From an uncultured Nitrosomonadales bacterium (GTDB lineage: Bacteria > Pseudomonadota > Gammaproteobacteria > Burkholderiales > Methylophilaceae): DNA of 32,246 nt. Location: the NCBI GenBank assembly GCA_913048465.1, contig CAJWVO010000013.1:1-32246 (forward strand), written 5' to 3'. Shown here piece by piece: positions 6,907-14,115 of this stretch. Within the stretch, counting starts at the first letter, position 1; each line of letters starts with the position of its first letter. A program made the translations under genes and the position numbers. Under the pieces are notes generated by a model that made no database searches, was not told where the DNA came from, and worked only from the letters and a program-made list of their open reading frames with translations.

Positions 6907-6941
6907 ATGACCTGGAGCAAGCTCCAGGTCATAATGATTTT
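6907..6941 (+). terminator. Terminator after the 64-aa exported peptide gene
   Basis: A perfect 11-bp stem, ATGACCTGGAG (6907-6917) with CTCCAGGTCAT (6922-6932), has the loop CAAG and is followed by a short T-rich tail (6938-6941). The tail is weak, but the stem is strong. It separates the peptide gene from pqqA. Confidence 0.7.
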
Positions 6942-6989
6942 CCTTAGTTAATCTTCATGTAGTTCTTCATTCCACTTTTTTTCATTCGA

Positions 6990-6995
6990 TATAAT
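6990..6995 (+). promoter_or_regulatory. Possible -10 element for the pqqA region
   Basis: A consensus TATAAT lies 97 bases upstream of the first pqqA start, after the preceding terminator. No good -35 box is seen at 16-18 bases (only weak T-rich matches), so an activator may be needed or the real promoter may differ. A start near 7002 would give a leader of about 90 nt containing the hairpin at 7052-7078. Confidence 0.35.
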
Positions 6996-7051
6996 ATTTA
7001 GTTGTAAATCTCAAGTTGAACCTTTGCACTTGCTGCATCTTCAATGATCTG

Positions 7052-7078
7052 GTTTATGTTGATTTTTATAACATAAAC
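7052..7078 (+). promoter_or_regulatory. Hairpin abutting the ribosome-binding site of the first pqqA
   Basis: A perfect 9-bp inverted repeat, GTTTATGTT (7052-7060) and AACATAAAC (7070-7078), has the 9-nt loop GATTTTTAT. The Shine-Dalgarno AAGGAG (7079-7084) begins at the next base, so folding of this stem would lie directly beside the ribosome landing site. The second pqqA has the same Shine-Dalgarno but no such hairpin. Confidence 0.55.
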
Positions 7079-7091
7079 AAGGAGAAATACT

Positions 7092-7163
7092 ATGTGGACA
7101 CAACCAACAGCAACTGAAATGCGTTTTGGTTTTGAAGTAACAATGTACGTTTGCAACAAGTAA
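7092..7163 (+). CDS. pqqA: Coenzyme PQQ precursor peptide PqqA, copy 1
   Basis: PqqA is the ribosomal peptide whose Glu and Tyr side chains are cross-linked by the radical SAM enzyme PqqE (with PqqD) and then trimmed and oxidised to PQQ, the cofactor of methanol dehydrogenase. This 23-aa peptide, with MWTQP at its N-terminus and the core FGFEVTMYVCNK, has Glu15 and Tyr19 in the ExxxY spacing and exactly the usual length and residue numbers of the family. The Shine-Dalgarno AAGGAG lies 7 bases upstream of the ATG. A near-identical copy starts 198 bases downstream (20 of 23 residues identical; differences Q4K, T6A, C21M). No pqqBCDE genes are in the window, so both are orphan precursor genes. 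Copy 1 uniquely carries a cysteine at position 21. Confidence 0.92.
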   Translation: MWTQPTATEMRFGFEVTMYVCNK

Positions 7164-7168
7164 TTTTA

Positions 7169-7267
7169 ATGAAATTACAACGTCGTAGACATACTGACAT
7201 TACTTTTTGGCCGTTTCATAACTGGCAATGCACTTGCCCGATATGTTCGGCTAAATCTTTTAATTAA
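7169..7267 (+). CDS. Possible 32-aa Cys/Trp-containing peptide between the pqqA copies
   Basis: An ATG frame of 32 codons fills the gap between the two pqqA genes, starting 5 bases after the first stop. The product starts with a basic stretch (MKLQRRRHTD), then TFWPFHNWQ, then the cluster CTCPIC, and ends SAKSFN. No Shine-Dalgarno is visible, so it could only be translated by coupling to pqqA. The frame overlaps a decayed terminator-like stem at 7236-7251. It may be a real small peptide (the Cys and His residues could bind metal) or a chance frame in a duplicated spacer. I know no matching family. Confidence 0.25.
   Translation: MKLQRRRHTDITFWPFHNWQCTCPICSAKSFN
7236..7261 (+). terminator. 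Imperfect terminator-like stem after pqqA copy 1
   Basis: GCCCGA (7236-7241) can pair with the bases up to GGC at 7251 with one bulged C, giving about 5 bp, followed by the T-containing tail aaatctttt. It starts with the same GCCCGAT heptamer as the perfect terminator after copy 2 at 7386. It looks like a weakened copy that would allow read-through into the second pqqA. Confidence 0.4.
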
Positions 7268-7289
7268 TTTTCTTTTAAGGAGAAATATT

Positions 7290-7361
7290 ATGTGGACAAA
7301 ACCAGCAGCTACTGAAATGCGTTTTGGTTTCGAAGTAACCATGTACGTAATGAACAAGTAA
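7290..7361 (+). CDS. pqqA: Coenzyme PQQ precursor peptide PqqA, copy 2
   Basis: This is the second 23-codon PqqA, with N-terminus MWTKPAATEMR and core FGFEVTMYVMNK. Glu15 and Tyr19, the residues that PqqE joins to build PQQ, are intact. The Shine-Dalgarno AAGGAG is again exactly 7 bases before the ATG. It is 63 of 72 bases identical to copy 1. Of the nine changes, four are silent codon changes and the other five fall in three altered codons, so both copies look maintained at protein level. It has the strong terminator (7382-7410), while copy 1 has only a weak one. Having more than one pqqA is known in some methylotrophs and is thought to raise precursor supply. Whether both are used here is unknown. 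Confidence 0.92.
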   Translation: MWTKPAATEMRFGFEVTMYVMNK

Positions 7362-7381
7362 TTCATTATTTGTTCTATACT

Positions 7382-7410
7382 AAAAGCCCGATGTATATCG
7401 GGCTTTTTTA
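7382..7410 (+). terminator. Rho-independent terminator after pqqA copy 2
   Basis: The perfect 11-bp stem AAAAGCCCGAT (7382-7392) with ATCGGGCTTTT (7397-7407) has the loop GTAT and runs into a T tract (7404-7409). It is a strong terminator, placed 20 bases before the next gene. Confidence 0.9.
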
Positions 7411-7429
7411 TTGTTAAAATTATGGTGCA

Positions 7430-7834
7430 ATGCAAAAATTAATTTATATAGTTTTATTTTTATTTTTTTCCTCACAAGCCCTTGCTGAGTGGACATTAAT
7501 CTTTGCTAATGATGAAACAGATGCCAAGTACTATGTTGATTTGTCTTCACTGAATAAAAGGAAAGAAACGATCCGCATGATGACCCTAGAGGATTACACA
7601 GTTCCAGAAATTGCAAAAAAGGGTCAAAAAAAAATAAGTTACAACTCGGTAAAAACCTTATCAGAATTCAATTGTGGTCTCCAAACAATGAGAGTTTTAT
7701 CCTATTCCGTTTATAAAAATCAGATGGCGTTTGGCGAACCGATCCTATCTAAGGGAATACCTTTTGAATGGTCTAAAATCAATAATAATACGGTAAATGA
7801 TGCGTATCTCAATATCGCCTGTAACGAGATATAG
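7430..7834 (+). CDS. Exported surface-adhesin protein E-like protein
   Basis: The 134-aa protein has a signal peptide (1-19, ALA|EW). The mature part fits the surface-adhesin E-like pattern: EWTLIFANDETDAKYYVDLSSL, then MTLEDY, a central SEFNC (Cys82), RVLSYSVYKNQMAFGEP, a Trp in PFEWSKI, and a final Cys131 near the C-terminus that likely pairs with Cys82. The family is common in beta- and gammaproteobacteria as a small periplasmic or surface protein. It is named for a Haemophilus adhesin, but its role in free-living bacteria is unknown. It starts 20 bases after the pqqA terminator, so its promoter must overlap that region or it depends on read-through. It converges with the phosphomannomutase gene. 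Confidence 0.75.
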   Translation: MQKLIYIVLFLFFSSQALAEWTLIFANDETDAKYYVDLSSLNKRKETIRMMTLEDYTVPEIAKKGQKKISYNSVKTLSEFNCGLQTMRVLSYSVYKNQMAFGEPILSKGIPFEWSKINNNTVNDAYLNIACNEI

Positions 7835-7843
7835 TGTTGCTCA

Positions 7844-9217
7844 TTAAAAAGGAATGTCGCTTTCATTAATTTTTGTTTTTAATTTGTCTCTAAAGTCATC
7901 TTGAATTTCTAATAGAGCTTGTTCTGTTTCTGCTTCAAATCTCAATACAATGACTGGCGTGGTGTTCGACGCTCTCATTAAACCAAAACCATGTTTGTAT
8001 TCAACACGCAATCCATCAATCTTAATGACCTCAAGCGATTTTTCAAAATGTGCATCTTGTTGCAGTGAATGGATGATGCTATGTTGCTCACCTTCATTCA
8101 GCGGAATGTTAATTTCAGGAGTAGAAAATCCTTTGGGCAGTTCGGTTAATACTTTTTCTATCTCTTGGTTTTCATGACTTAATATTTCTAACAATCGAGC
8201 ACCTGCATAAATTCCATCATCAAAGCCATACCACTTGTCATTGAAAAAAGTATGACCGCTCATCTCACCAGCCAAGATGGCATTATCTTCTTTCATTTTT
8301 TTCTTGATTAAGGAATGACCAGTTTTCCATATAACAGGCTCACCACCATTGTTTGCGATCCAAGAGTGAAGATATCTGGATGACTTCACATCAAAAATTA
8401 TTTTTCTTCCCGTATTATCTTTTAAGATGCTTTTGGCGAATAACATTAATTGCCGATCTGGATAAATAATCTCCCCATTTTTATTAATGACACCCAAGCG
8501 ATCAGCGTCGCCATCGAATGCCAAGCCAAGCTCACAATCCGTATTTTTTACAACATCAATTAATTCTTTTAAGTTATCAGGTTTTGATGGATCAGGATGA
8601 TGGTTAGGGAAATTTCCATCAACTTCGTCATACATCATGTGCGTATCAATGCCAAGCTCTTGAAATAATTCTTTCGCAATTACACCGGCAGCACCATTTC
8701 CACAATCAATGGCCACCCTCATCTTTCTTTTTAATTTGATGGTGCTTAGAATTTTATCTTTGTACGCTGTTTTAACATCCTTATTTATACTTTTGCCTTT
8801 ACCAGCAATAAAGTCATCTTCTAATATTCTTTGTTTTAATTTTCGAATGTCATCAGAACTTAGAGTTATTTTGTTAATCACCATTTTGAAGCCATTGTAA
8901 TTAGGCGGGTTATGACTTCCAGTAATCATGACCCCAGAATCAGTCTCTAGGAAAAAAGTACTAAAATAGAGAATAGGGGTGGTAACTAATCCAATATTGA
9001 TGGTGTTGATTCCGGTGGAATTGATTCCTTTGATTAATGTATCACAGATGGATGGACTGGATAGCCTACCGTCATAGCCAATACATATTTCAGTTTGCTT
9101 TTGAAGAATAGCTTCCGATCCGATAGCTTTGCCAATGGCAAAGATGGTTTCAACGGTCAGACCTTCATCAACTATTCCTCTAATGTCATAGGCTTTAAAT
9201 ATTGACTGGTCTAGCAT
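7844..9217 (-). CDS. algC: Phosphomannomutase / phosphoglucomutase
   Basis: This alpha-D-phosphohexomutase interconverts hexose 1- and 6-phosphates for sugar-nucleotide, LPS and polysaccharide synthesis. The 457 residues show the N-terminal KAYDIRGIVDE, the phosphoserine loop TGSHNPPNYNG with catalytic Ser101, the Mg-binding loop FDGDADR (Asp236, 238, 240), and the sugar-specificity motif GEMSGH. The C-terminal phosphate-binding domain ends with RASNTTP. Length and motifs match the dual-specificity AlgC/ManB class of Gram-negative bacteria. The start ATG follows the iscX stop codon directly with no gap, so the two are cotranscribed. Whether mannose or glucose is the main substrate cannot be read from sequence. 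Confidence 0.93.
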   Translation of the reverse strand: MLDQSIFKAYDIRGIVDEGLTVETIFAIGKAIGSEAILQKQTEICIGYDGRLSSPSICDTLIKGINSTGINTINIGLVTTPILYFSTFFLETDSGVMITGSHNPPNYNGFKMVINKITLSSDDIRKLKQRILEDDFIAGKGKSINKDVKTAYKDKILSTIKLKRKMRVAIDCGNGAAGVIAKELFQELGIDTHMMYDEVDGNFPNHHPDPSKPDNLKELIDVVKNTDCELGLAFDGDADRLGVINKNGEIIYPDRQLMLFAKSILKDNTGRKIIFDVKSSRYLHSWIANNGGEPVIWKTGHSLIKKKMKEDNAILAGEMSGHTFFNDKWYGFDDGIYAGARLLEILSHENQEIEKVLTELPKGFSTPEINIPLNEGEQHSIIHSLQQDAHFEKSLEVIKIDGLRVEYKHGFGLMRASNTTPVIVLRFEAETEQALLEIQDDFRDKLKTKINESDIPF

Positions 9218-9412
9218 TTATTCATATTCCTCGATCCAAGCCATTTGAATTGCTTCGAGAATTCTTTCACCACAGTTACTTTCCTTATCTGTGAAATCAT
9301 CTAACTCCAAAACCCATTGCATAAGATCTGTAAATCTAATTGTTTTAGGGTCTACGTCTGGATATTTATCATACAATTCTTCAGCAATGAGAGTTGAGTC
9401 TGTCCACTTCAT
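9218..9412 (-). CDS. iscX: Iron-sulfur cluster assembly protein IscX
   Basis: IscX is a small acidic protein that binds IscS and iron and tunes Fe-S cluster assembly. The 64-aa product has the typical start MKWTDSTLIAEELYDKYPDV and the motif DPKTIRFTDLMQWV, followed by the acidic ELDDF and the terminal AIQMAWIEEYE. Length is normal for the family. It is usually the last gene of the isc operon (iscRSUA-hscBA-fdx-iscX). Here it stands alone ahead of the phosphohexomutase gene, so it has been separated from the isc cluster or the cluster lies elsewhere. Confidence 0.93.
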   Translation of the reverse strand: MKWTDSTLIAEELYDKYPDVDPKTIRFTDLMQWVLELDDFTDKESNCGERILEAIQMAWIEEYE

Positions 9413-9513
9413 AAAATTTCCTTAAATTAATTTTCTGTATGTATTTAGTCATTAAATACCTATGAGTAGCGTGATAAAATATAGGTTCTTATTAATCAGA
9501 TACTAAACAAAAA

Positions 9514-10764
9514 ATGTACAACAGCCAAGATTATTTATTAAAAGATATTGATCCTGAAATTTATGAGCAGGTAATCAGTGAAGAAAAACGTCAAGAGGAG
9601 CATATTGAGTTAATCGCCTCTGAAAATTACACTAGTCCAGCAGTGATGGCTGCGCAGGGTTCGCAACTGACAAATAAATATGCAGAAGGCTACATTGGCA
9701 AGCGATTTTATGGCGGGTGTGAATTCGTTGATCAAGTTGAACAACTTGCCATTGACCGAATTAAGAAATTATATGGGGCGGAATATGCTAATGTCCAACC
9801 ACATTCAGGAAGTCAGGCCAATCAAGCGGTTTATTTTGCCTTTTTAAAACCAGGGGACACGATCATGGGAATGAATTTAGGCCATGGCGGTCACCTCACT
9901 CATGGATCTCCTGCGAATTTATCCGGAAAATTATTTAATATCATTCCTTATGGATTAAATGATAAAGAAGAGATTGATTATGACCACATGGAAGAATTAG
10001 CAATTGAAAATAAACCTAAATTAATCATAGGGGGCGCGTCTGCATATGCATTAACATTTGACTGGGAAAGAATGTCCAATATTGCAAAAAAAGTTGGCGC
10101 TTACTTTATGGTAGACATGGCCCATTACTCAGGACTGATTGCAGGTGGCGCATATCCTAACCCAACACCATATGCTGACTTTGTGACTTCAACCACTCAC
10201 AAGTCTTTAAGAGGCCCTAGAGGAGGCTTTATTCTAGCGAAAGAGGAACATGCTAAGGCATTAAATTCTATGGTATTTCCTGGTATTCAAGGAGGTCCAT
10301 TAATGCATGTGATTGCGGCAAAAGCGGTTGCATTTTTAGAAGCACTTAAACCATCATTTAAAGAATATCAGCAACAAGTGGTAAAAAATGCTCAAGCAAT
10401 GGCCCAGCAATTTATCCAGCGTGGATATCGAGTGATTTCAGGCAGAACTGAGTCGCATGTATTCTTGGTAGATCTGAGAGGTCAAAAATTAACTGGAAAA
10501 GAAGCGGATCGTTTATTAGGTGAAGCTCATATCACGGTCAATAAAAACTCCATCCCGAATGACCCCGAAAGTCCTTTTGTTACTTCTGGTATTCGAATTG
10601 GCACTCCAGCAATTACAACAAGGGGCTTGAAAGAAAAGGATGCTATTGAGGTAGTTAACTGCATTGCAGATGTTTTGGATAATCCAGGCAATAATGAAAT
10701 GTCATCAAATGTAAAATCTAAAGTATCTGAAATGATGAAGAAATTCCCAGTTTATAAAACATAG
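9514..10764 (+). CDS. glyA: Serine hydroxymethyltransferase
   Basis: This PLP enzyme interconverts serine + tetrahydrofolate and glycine + 5,10-methylene-THF, a main C1 node in a methylotroph. The 416 residues include [14 protein letters not shown], the substrate loop [16 protein letters not shown]-type motif [25 protein letters not shown], and the PLP lysine Lys230 in [14 protein letters not shown]. Length is standard. It is the first gene of a packed plus-strand series: nrdR follows after 9 bases, ribD abuts nrdR, and the next three genes overlap. A TAAAAT at 9475-9480 could serve as a -10 element, but no clear -35 is seen. Confidence 0.98.
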   Translation: MYNSQDYLLKDIDPEIYEQVISEEKRQEEHIELIASENYTSPAVMAAQGSQLTNKYAEGYIGKRFYGGCEFVDQVEQLAIDRIKKLYGAEYANVQPHSGSQANQAVYFAFLKPGDTIMGMNLGHGGHLTHGSPANLSGKLFNIIPYGLNDKEEIDYDHMEELAIENKPKLIIGGASAYALTFDWERMSNIAKKVGAYFMVDMAHYSGLIAGGAYPNPTPYADFVTSTTHKSLRGPRGGFILAKEEHAKALNSMVFPGIQGGPLMHVIAAKAVAFLEALKPSFKEYQQQVVKNAQAMAQQFIQRGYRVISGRTESHVFLVDLRGQKLTGKEADRLLGEAHITVNKNSIPNDPESPFVTSGIRIGTPAITTRGLKEKDAIEVVNCIADVLDNPGNNEMSSNVKSKVSEMMKKFPVYKT

Positions 10765-10773
10765 GAAAAAATA

Positions 10774-11220
10774 ATGAAATGCCCATTTTGTTCAGCAACA
10801 GATACTCAAGTCATTGATTCGCGCGTCAATGAGGCAGGTGATTCTATTAGGAGGCGAAGAAAATGCCTTAGATGTGAAAAACGCTTCACTACTTATGAAA
10901 ATGCCGACCTAGGATTACCCACTGTTGTCAAACAAGATGGCAAAAGAGAAGATTTTAATCAAGAAAAACTCAAACAATCGTTTTCTAGAGCCCTACATAA
11001 GAGACCAGTTCCTGCAGAATTTGTAGACCAAGCCATATCTAATATCATGCAAAAAGTATTGGCTTTAGGAGAAAAAGAAATTGTTTCACGATCTCTTGGT
11101 GAATCAGTGATGGCTGAATTAAAAAAATTAGATAAGGTGGCTTACATAAGATTTGCATCAGTTTACAGAAGTTTTTCTGATGTTGAAGATTTCAATAATG
11201 TCATTAAGGATCTTGATTAA
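10774..11220 (+). CDS. nrdR: Transcriptional repressor NrdR
   Basis: NrdR represses ribonucleotide reductase genes when dATP/ATP levels signal enough dNTPs. The 148-aa protein has an N-terminal zinc ribbon ([15 protein letters not shown]...[17 protein letters not shown], four Cys in two CxxC pairs) and an ATP-cone domain (about 48-138, with [16 protein letters not shown]). Length is standard. The order glyA-nrdR-ribD is common in proteobacteria. The downstream gene begins at the base after its stop codon. Confidence 0.97.
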   Translation: MKCPFCSATDTQVIDSRVNEAGDSIRRRRKCLRCEKRFTTYENADLGLPTVVKQDGKREDFNQEKLKQSFSRALHKRPVPAEFVDQAISNIMQKVLALGEKEIVSRSLGESVMAELKKLDKVAYIRFASVYRSFSDVEDFNNVIKDLD

Positions 11221-12312
11221 TTGACTTTTAATAAACTGGATTTTTTTTTTATGGCGCAGGCTATCGCGCATGCAAAAAAAGGCCTGGGTCAGTGTAACCC
11301 CAATCCTATTGTCGGGGCGGTGATTGTGGCTGACGATAAAATAATCGCAACAGGTTATCATCAACAATTTGGTGGACCTCATGCTGAAGTAATAGCAATT
11401 CATAACTGCAAAGATAAATCTCTTTTAAAAAAATCCATTCTTTACGTCACGTTGGAACCTTGCGCGCATGAAGGAAAAACACCACCATGTTTAGATTTAA
11501 TCTTAGAACAGAACATTAAGCGAGTTGTGATTGCTTCCCAGGATCCAAACCCAAAAGTGAATGGCAACAGTATTGCGACATTGATAGACAAGGGTGTTAA
11601 GGTGGATGTTGGATTGATGGAAGATCAAGCCATTAACCTGAATAAAGGTTTTTTTAAAAGGATATTAAACAATATTCCTCGAGTCACTTCAAAAATTGCC
11701 GTGTCATCTGACGGCAAAACAGCTCTCAATAATTTTGAGAGTAAATGGATCTCAAATGAATTTTCAAGAAGTGATGTCCAGCGATTAAGAAGATTATCTG
11801 ACGGTATCTTAACCTCCTATAAAACAATCAACTGTGATAACCCTCGATTAACAGTAAGAGATGTCGATAGTTCAAAGCAACCTTACCGCTTTATTATTGA
11901 TGCGAGTTTTCAATCAAATTCAGATGCACACATTTTTAAGCAGGAAAAGGTAGTTATTTTTTACTCGAAAGAAATTACTAACAAACCAAATCTCAAAGCT
12001 ATTTGTATTCCGGTGTCTTGTGTTGATGGAGTTCTCAATTTCACAGAAATTATGAAACATATTGCCTCTATGGAGGTAAACAATCTTCTTGTCGAAGCTG
12101 GCCCAGGTTTGAATGGACTTTTACTGCAACATAGAATGATTGATGAGCTTATCATTTATCAATCACAATCCCTTTTAGGGGGGAATGCGAGACAGATGTT
12201 TAATTATCCAGTCATTACAGCCATGGAATCTAGAAATCAATTAAAGTTAATGGATTGTAGGTTTTTTGATAAAGATATTCGCTTCATTTACGAGATTGAT
12301 TATGTGGATTGA
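11221..12312 (+). CDS. ribD: Bifunctional riboflavin biosynthesis deaminase/reductase RibD
   Basis: RibD carries out the second and third steps of riboflavin synthesis: deamination of the diaminohydroxypyrimidine product and NADPH-dependent reduction of its ribosyl group. In 363 residues the deaminase domain (about 1-145) has the zinc motif HAE (54-56) and PCAHEGKTPPC (Cys81, Cys90). The reductase domain shows KIAVSSDGKTALNN, SKWISN and LLVEAGPGLNG. The start is TTG at 11221, directly after the nrdR stop, with a Shine-Dalgarno-like AAGGAT inside nrdR. An internal ATG (11251) would cut residues preceding the conserved MAxA helix, so TTG is preferred. The next gene overlaps the end by 11 bases. 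Confidence 0.95.
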   Translation: MTFNKLDFFFMAQAIAHAKKGLGQCNPNPIVGAVIVADDKIIATGYHQQFGGPHAEVIAIHNCKDKSLLKKSILYVTLEPCAHEGKTPPCLDLILEQNIKRVVIASQDPNPKVNGNSIATLIDKGVKVDVGLMEDQAINLNKGFFKRILNNIPRVTSKIAVSSDGKTALNNFESKWISNEFSRSDVQRLRRLSDGILTSYKTINCDNPRLTVRDVDSSKQPYRFIIDASFQSNSDAHIFKQEKVVIFYSKEITNKPNLKAICIPVSCVDGVLNFTEIMKHIASMEVNNLLVEAGPGLNGLLLQHRMIDELIIYQSQSLLGGNARQMFNYPVITAMESRNQLKLMDCRFFDKDIRFIYEIDYVD

Positions 12313-13072
12313 TACACATTGCCACTTTGATTTTATCTACAAGAACAAATTAAAAGACGAATCTTTGTTTGATAATACTTTCCTGGATTTTATTATTTGT
12401 CCCTCTGCCAATCATATGAGTTTTAATATTTTAAAAAAATTAAATCAAAAAAATAAAAGTATTGTCTATGCATTCGGCTATCACCCCCTCTATCTGAATG
12501 ACTTACCAGAGAATCCGATTCAGTATTTAGAAAATGAGATTCTAAATTCACAGCCAATCGCCGTTGGTGAAATAGGATTAGACTTTTATTTAGGGAATAA
12601 GGAGAAAGAAAAACAAAAAATAATTTTCCAGCAGCAGCTTGAGTTGGCAAGCAAATATAAATTACCAGTAATCTTGCATGTGAGATCAGCCATCGATGAT
12701 GTATTGAAGATATTAAAAGACTTTCCAGGTATTAAAGGAATTGCTCATGCATTTAATGGGAGTTTTCAACAAGCTCAACAATTTATTAATATGGGTTTTA
12801 AACTCGGCTTTGGTGGGGCGATGACTTATTCAAGAGCCAAGAAAATTAATCGATTAGCTCTAGAGTTACCAATTACCTCGATTGTTTTGGAGACAGACGC
12901 ACCCGACATGAAGCCAGCATGGGTTAATGCCACTAGCCAAAATCATCCTAATGAAATCAGAGGCATTGCCGAATTTTTCGCACAATTAAGAAATATTTCT
13001 TTGAATGATCTGTCTTGGCAATTAAAGAATAATATTGCCGATATCTTTCCAGATTTAGGAACTGCATCATGA
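12302..13072 (+). CDS. tatD: TatD-family metal-dependent hydrolase / DNase
   Basis: This TIM-barrel metallohydrolase belongs to the TatD family (3'-5' exonuclease/DNase or quality-control hydrolase). The product begins MWIDTHCHFDF with the metal-binding HxH (residues 6 and 8). It continues with FGYHPLY, GEIGLDFY (metal Glu), VILHVRSA, IAHAFNGS and VLETDAPDM (metal Asp). I chose the ATG at 12302 (256 aa) because the HxH motif lies near the N-terminus in this family. An ATG at 12266 would add 12 non-conserved residues and lengthen the overlap with ribD. The stop overlaps the start of mtnA in an ATGA arrangement. The cellular substrate is unknown. Confidence 0.9.
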   Translation: MWIDTHCHFDFIYKNKLKDESLFDNTFLDFIICPSANHMSFNILKKLNQKNKSIVYAFGYHPLYLNDLPENPIQYLENEILNSQPIAVGEIGLDFYLGNKEKEKQKIIFQQQLELASKYKLPVILHVRSAIDDVLKILKDFPGIKGIAHAFNGSFQQAQQFINMGFKLGFGGAMTYSRAKKINRLALELPITSIVLETDAPDMKPAWVNATSQNHPNEIRGIAEFFAQLRNISLNDLSWQLKNNIADIFPDLGTAS

Positions 13073-14115
13073 AGGTTGCGGGCCAACATTACCAAACCAT
13101 TTGGCTTGATCGAGAAAATAGTAAGGTTTTTTTTATTGATCAAGCGTTGTTACCATTTGAGTTTTCCATTAAATCTACCAACCATCATGAAGACCTCATA
13201 AATGCCATCAAAACAATGCAAGTAAGGGGGGCTCCAGTTATTGGGATTACTGGTGCATTAGCATTATTACTGGGCATGTCTGTCGACTGTTCAGATGACA
13301 ATCTCAATCTTCTTTCTCAAGAAATAATCAAGGCCAGGCCAACTGCAGTTAATCTCGCTTGGGCGGTGAACTCAATGAATGAGGAAATTCAAAAAATATC
13401 GCAAGAAAGACGATTGGATTTCGCTTGGAATTATGCGGAGAAATTAATTCAAAACGATATTCAATGCAATCATCAGATTGGTGTTCATGGAGGGCAATTA
13501 ATAATTGATAATAATTACAACAATATTCTTACCCATTGCAATGCAGGATGGCTGGCTACAGTGGATCATGGGACGGCTTTGAGTCCAATATTCGAAGCTT
13601 TTGCGAATAATCAAAATATTCATGTGTGGGTGGATGAGACTAGGCCAAGAAATCAGGGATTACTGACATGCTGGGAATTGATGAATGAAAAAATTCCATA
13701 TACTTTAATTGTAGATAATGCCGGCGGTCTATTGATGATGGAAAAAAAAGTTGATGTTGTGATTGTTGGTGCAGATCGAATTTCAATCAACGGTCATGTT
13801 TGCAATAAGATTGGAACATACTTAAAGGCTTTGGCTGCTAAAGCTAACAATATTCCATTTTATGTAGCAGCTCCATCATCGACAATAGATATTAACTTTA
13901 AAGACGAAATAAATTTTGATATTGAAAATCGCTCAACTGATGAGATATTAAAAATAAATGGTTTGGGTGAAAATAATAAACTATCCTCTATTAGCCTTTC
14001 TGAGTTCAATGCACACAATCCTGCGTTTGATATCACACCAAATCATCTGATATCCGGTATTATTACCGAAAAGGGTATATTTAAACCTGAAGACCTGAAA
14101 ACTGTTTATGCATAA
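13069..14115 (+). CDS. mtnA: S-methyl-5-thioribose-1-phosphate isomerase
   Basis: MtnA isomerises 5-methylthioribose 1-phosphate to the ribulose form in salvage of methylthioadenosine. It can also act on 5-deoxyribose 1-phosphate from spent radical SAM reactions. The 348 residues show MQVRGAPVIGITGA (50-63), the catalytic Cys157 in THCNAGWLATVDHGTAL, VWVDETRPRNQG, and the catalytic Asp236 in VIVGADRIS, followed by GHVCNKIGTYLKA. Length and active site are normal. It is coupled to tatD by an ATGA overlap and overlaps the following class II aldolase by 8 bases. The other genes of the full methionine salvage pathway (mtnC, mtnD) are not nearby. Confidence 0.95.
   Translation: MKVAGQHYQTIWLDRENSKVFFIDQALLPFEFSIKSTNHHEDLINAIKTMQVRGAPVIGITGALALLLGMSVDCSDDNLNLLSQEIIKARPTAVNLAWAVNSMNEEIQKISQERRLDFAWNYAEKLIQNDIQCNHQIGVHGGQLIIDNNYNNILTHCNAGWLATVDHGTALSPIFEAFANNQNIHVWVDETRPRNQGLLTCWELMNEKIPYTLIVDNAGGLLMMEKKVDVVIVGADRISINGHVCNKIGTYLKALAAKANNIPFYVAAPSSTIDINFKDEINFDIENRSTDEILKINGLGENNKLSSISLSEFNAHNPAFDITPNHLISGIITEKGIFKPEDLKTVYA

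Larger units (their letters stand above)
7079..7361 (+). repeat. Tandem duplication containing ribosome-binding site and pqqA
   Basis: Unit 1 (7079-7163) and unit 2 (7277-7361) are offset by exactly 198 bases and share AAGGAGAAATA(C/T)TATGTGGACA and most of the coding sequence. The sequence upstream of AAGGAG is not shared, whereas the start of the terminator stem seems to be. This points to duplication of a unit running from the ribosome-binding site to the terminator. Confidence 0.75.

Noticed and set aside
7175-7435. Minus-strand frame of 86 codons across the pqqA region
   Set aside because: It runs through the strong terminator, all of pqqA copy 2 and its ribosome-binding site in antisense. 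It has no family resemblance and arises from the repeated plus-strand sequence.
12266-12304. Upstream ATG (12266) for the TatD-family gene
   Set aside because: It adds 12 residues inside ribD that are not typical of the family. The ATG at 12302 puts the HxH metal motif at the normal position.
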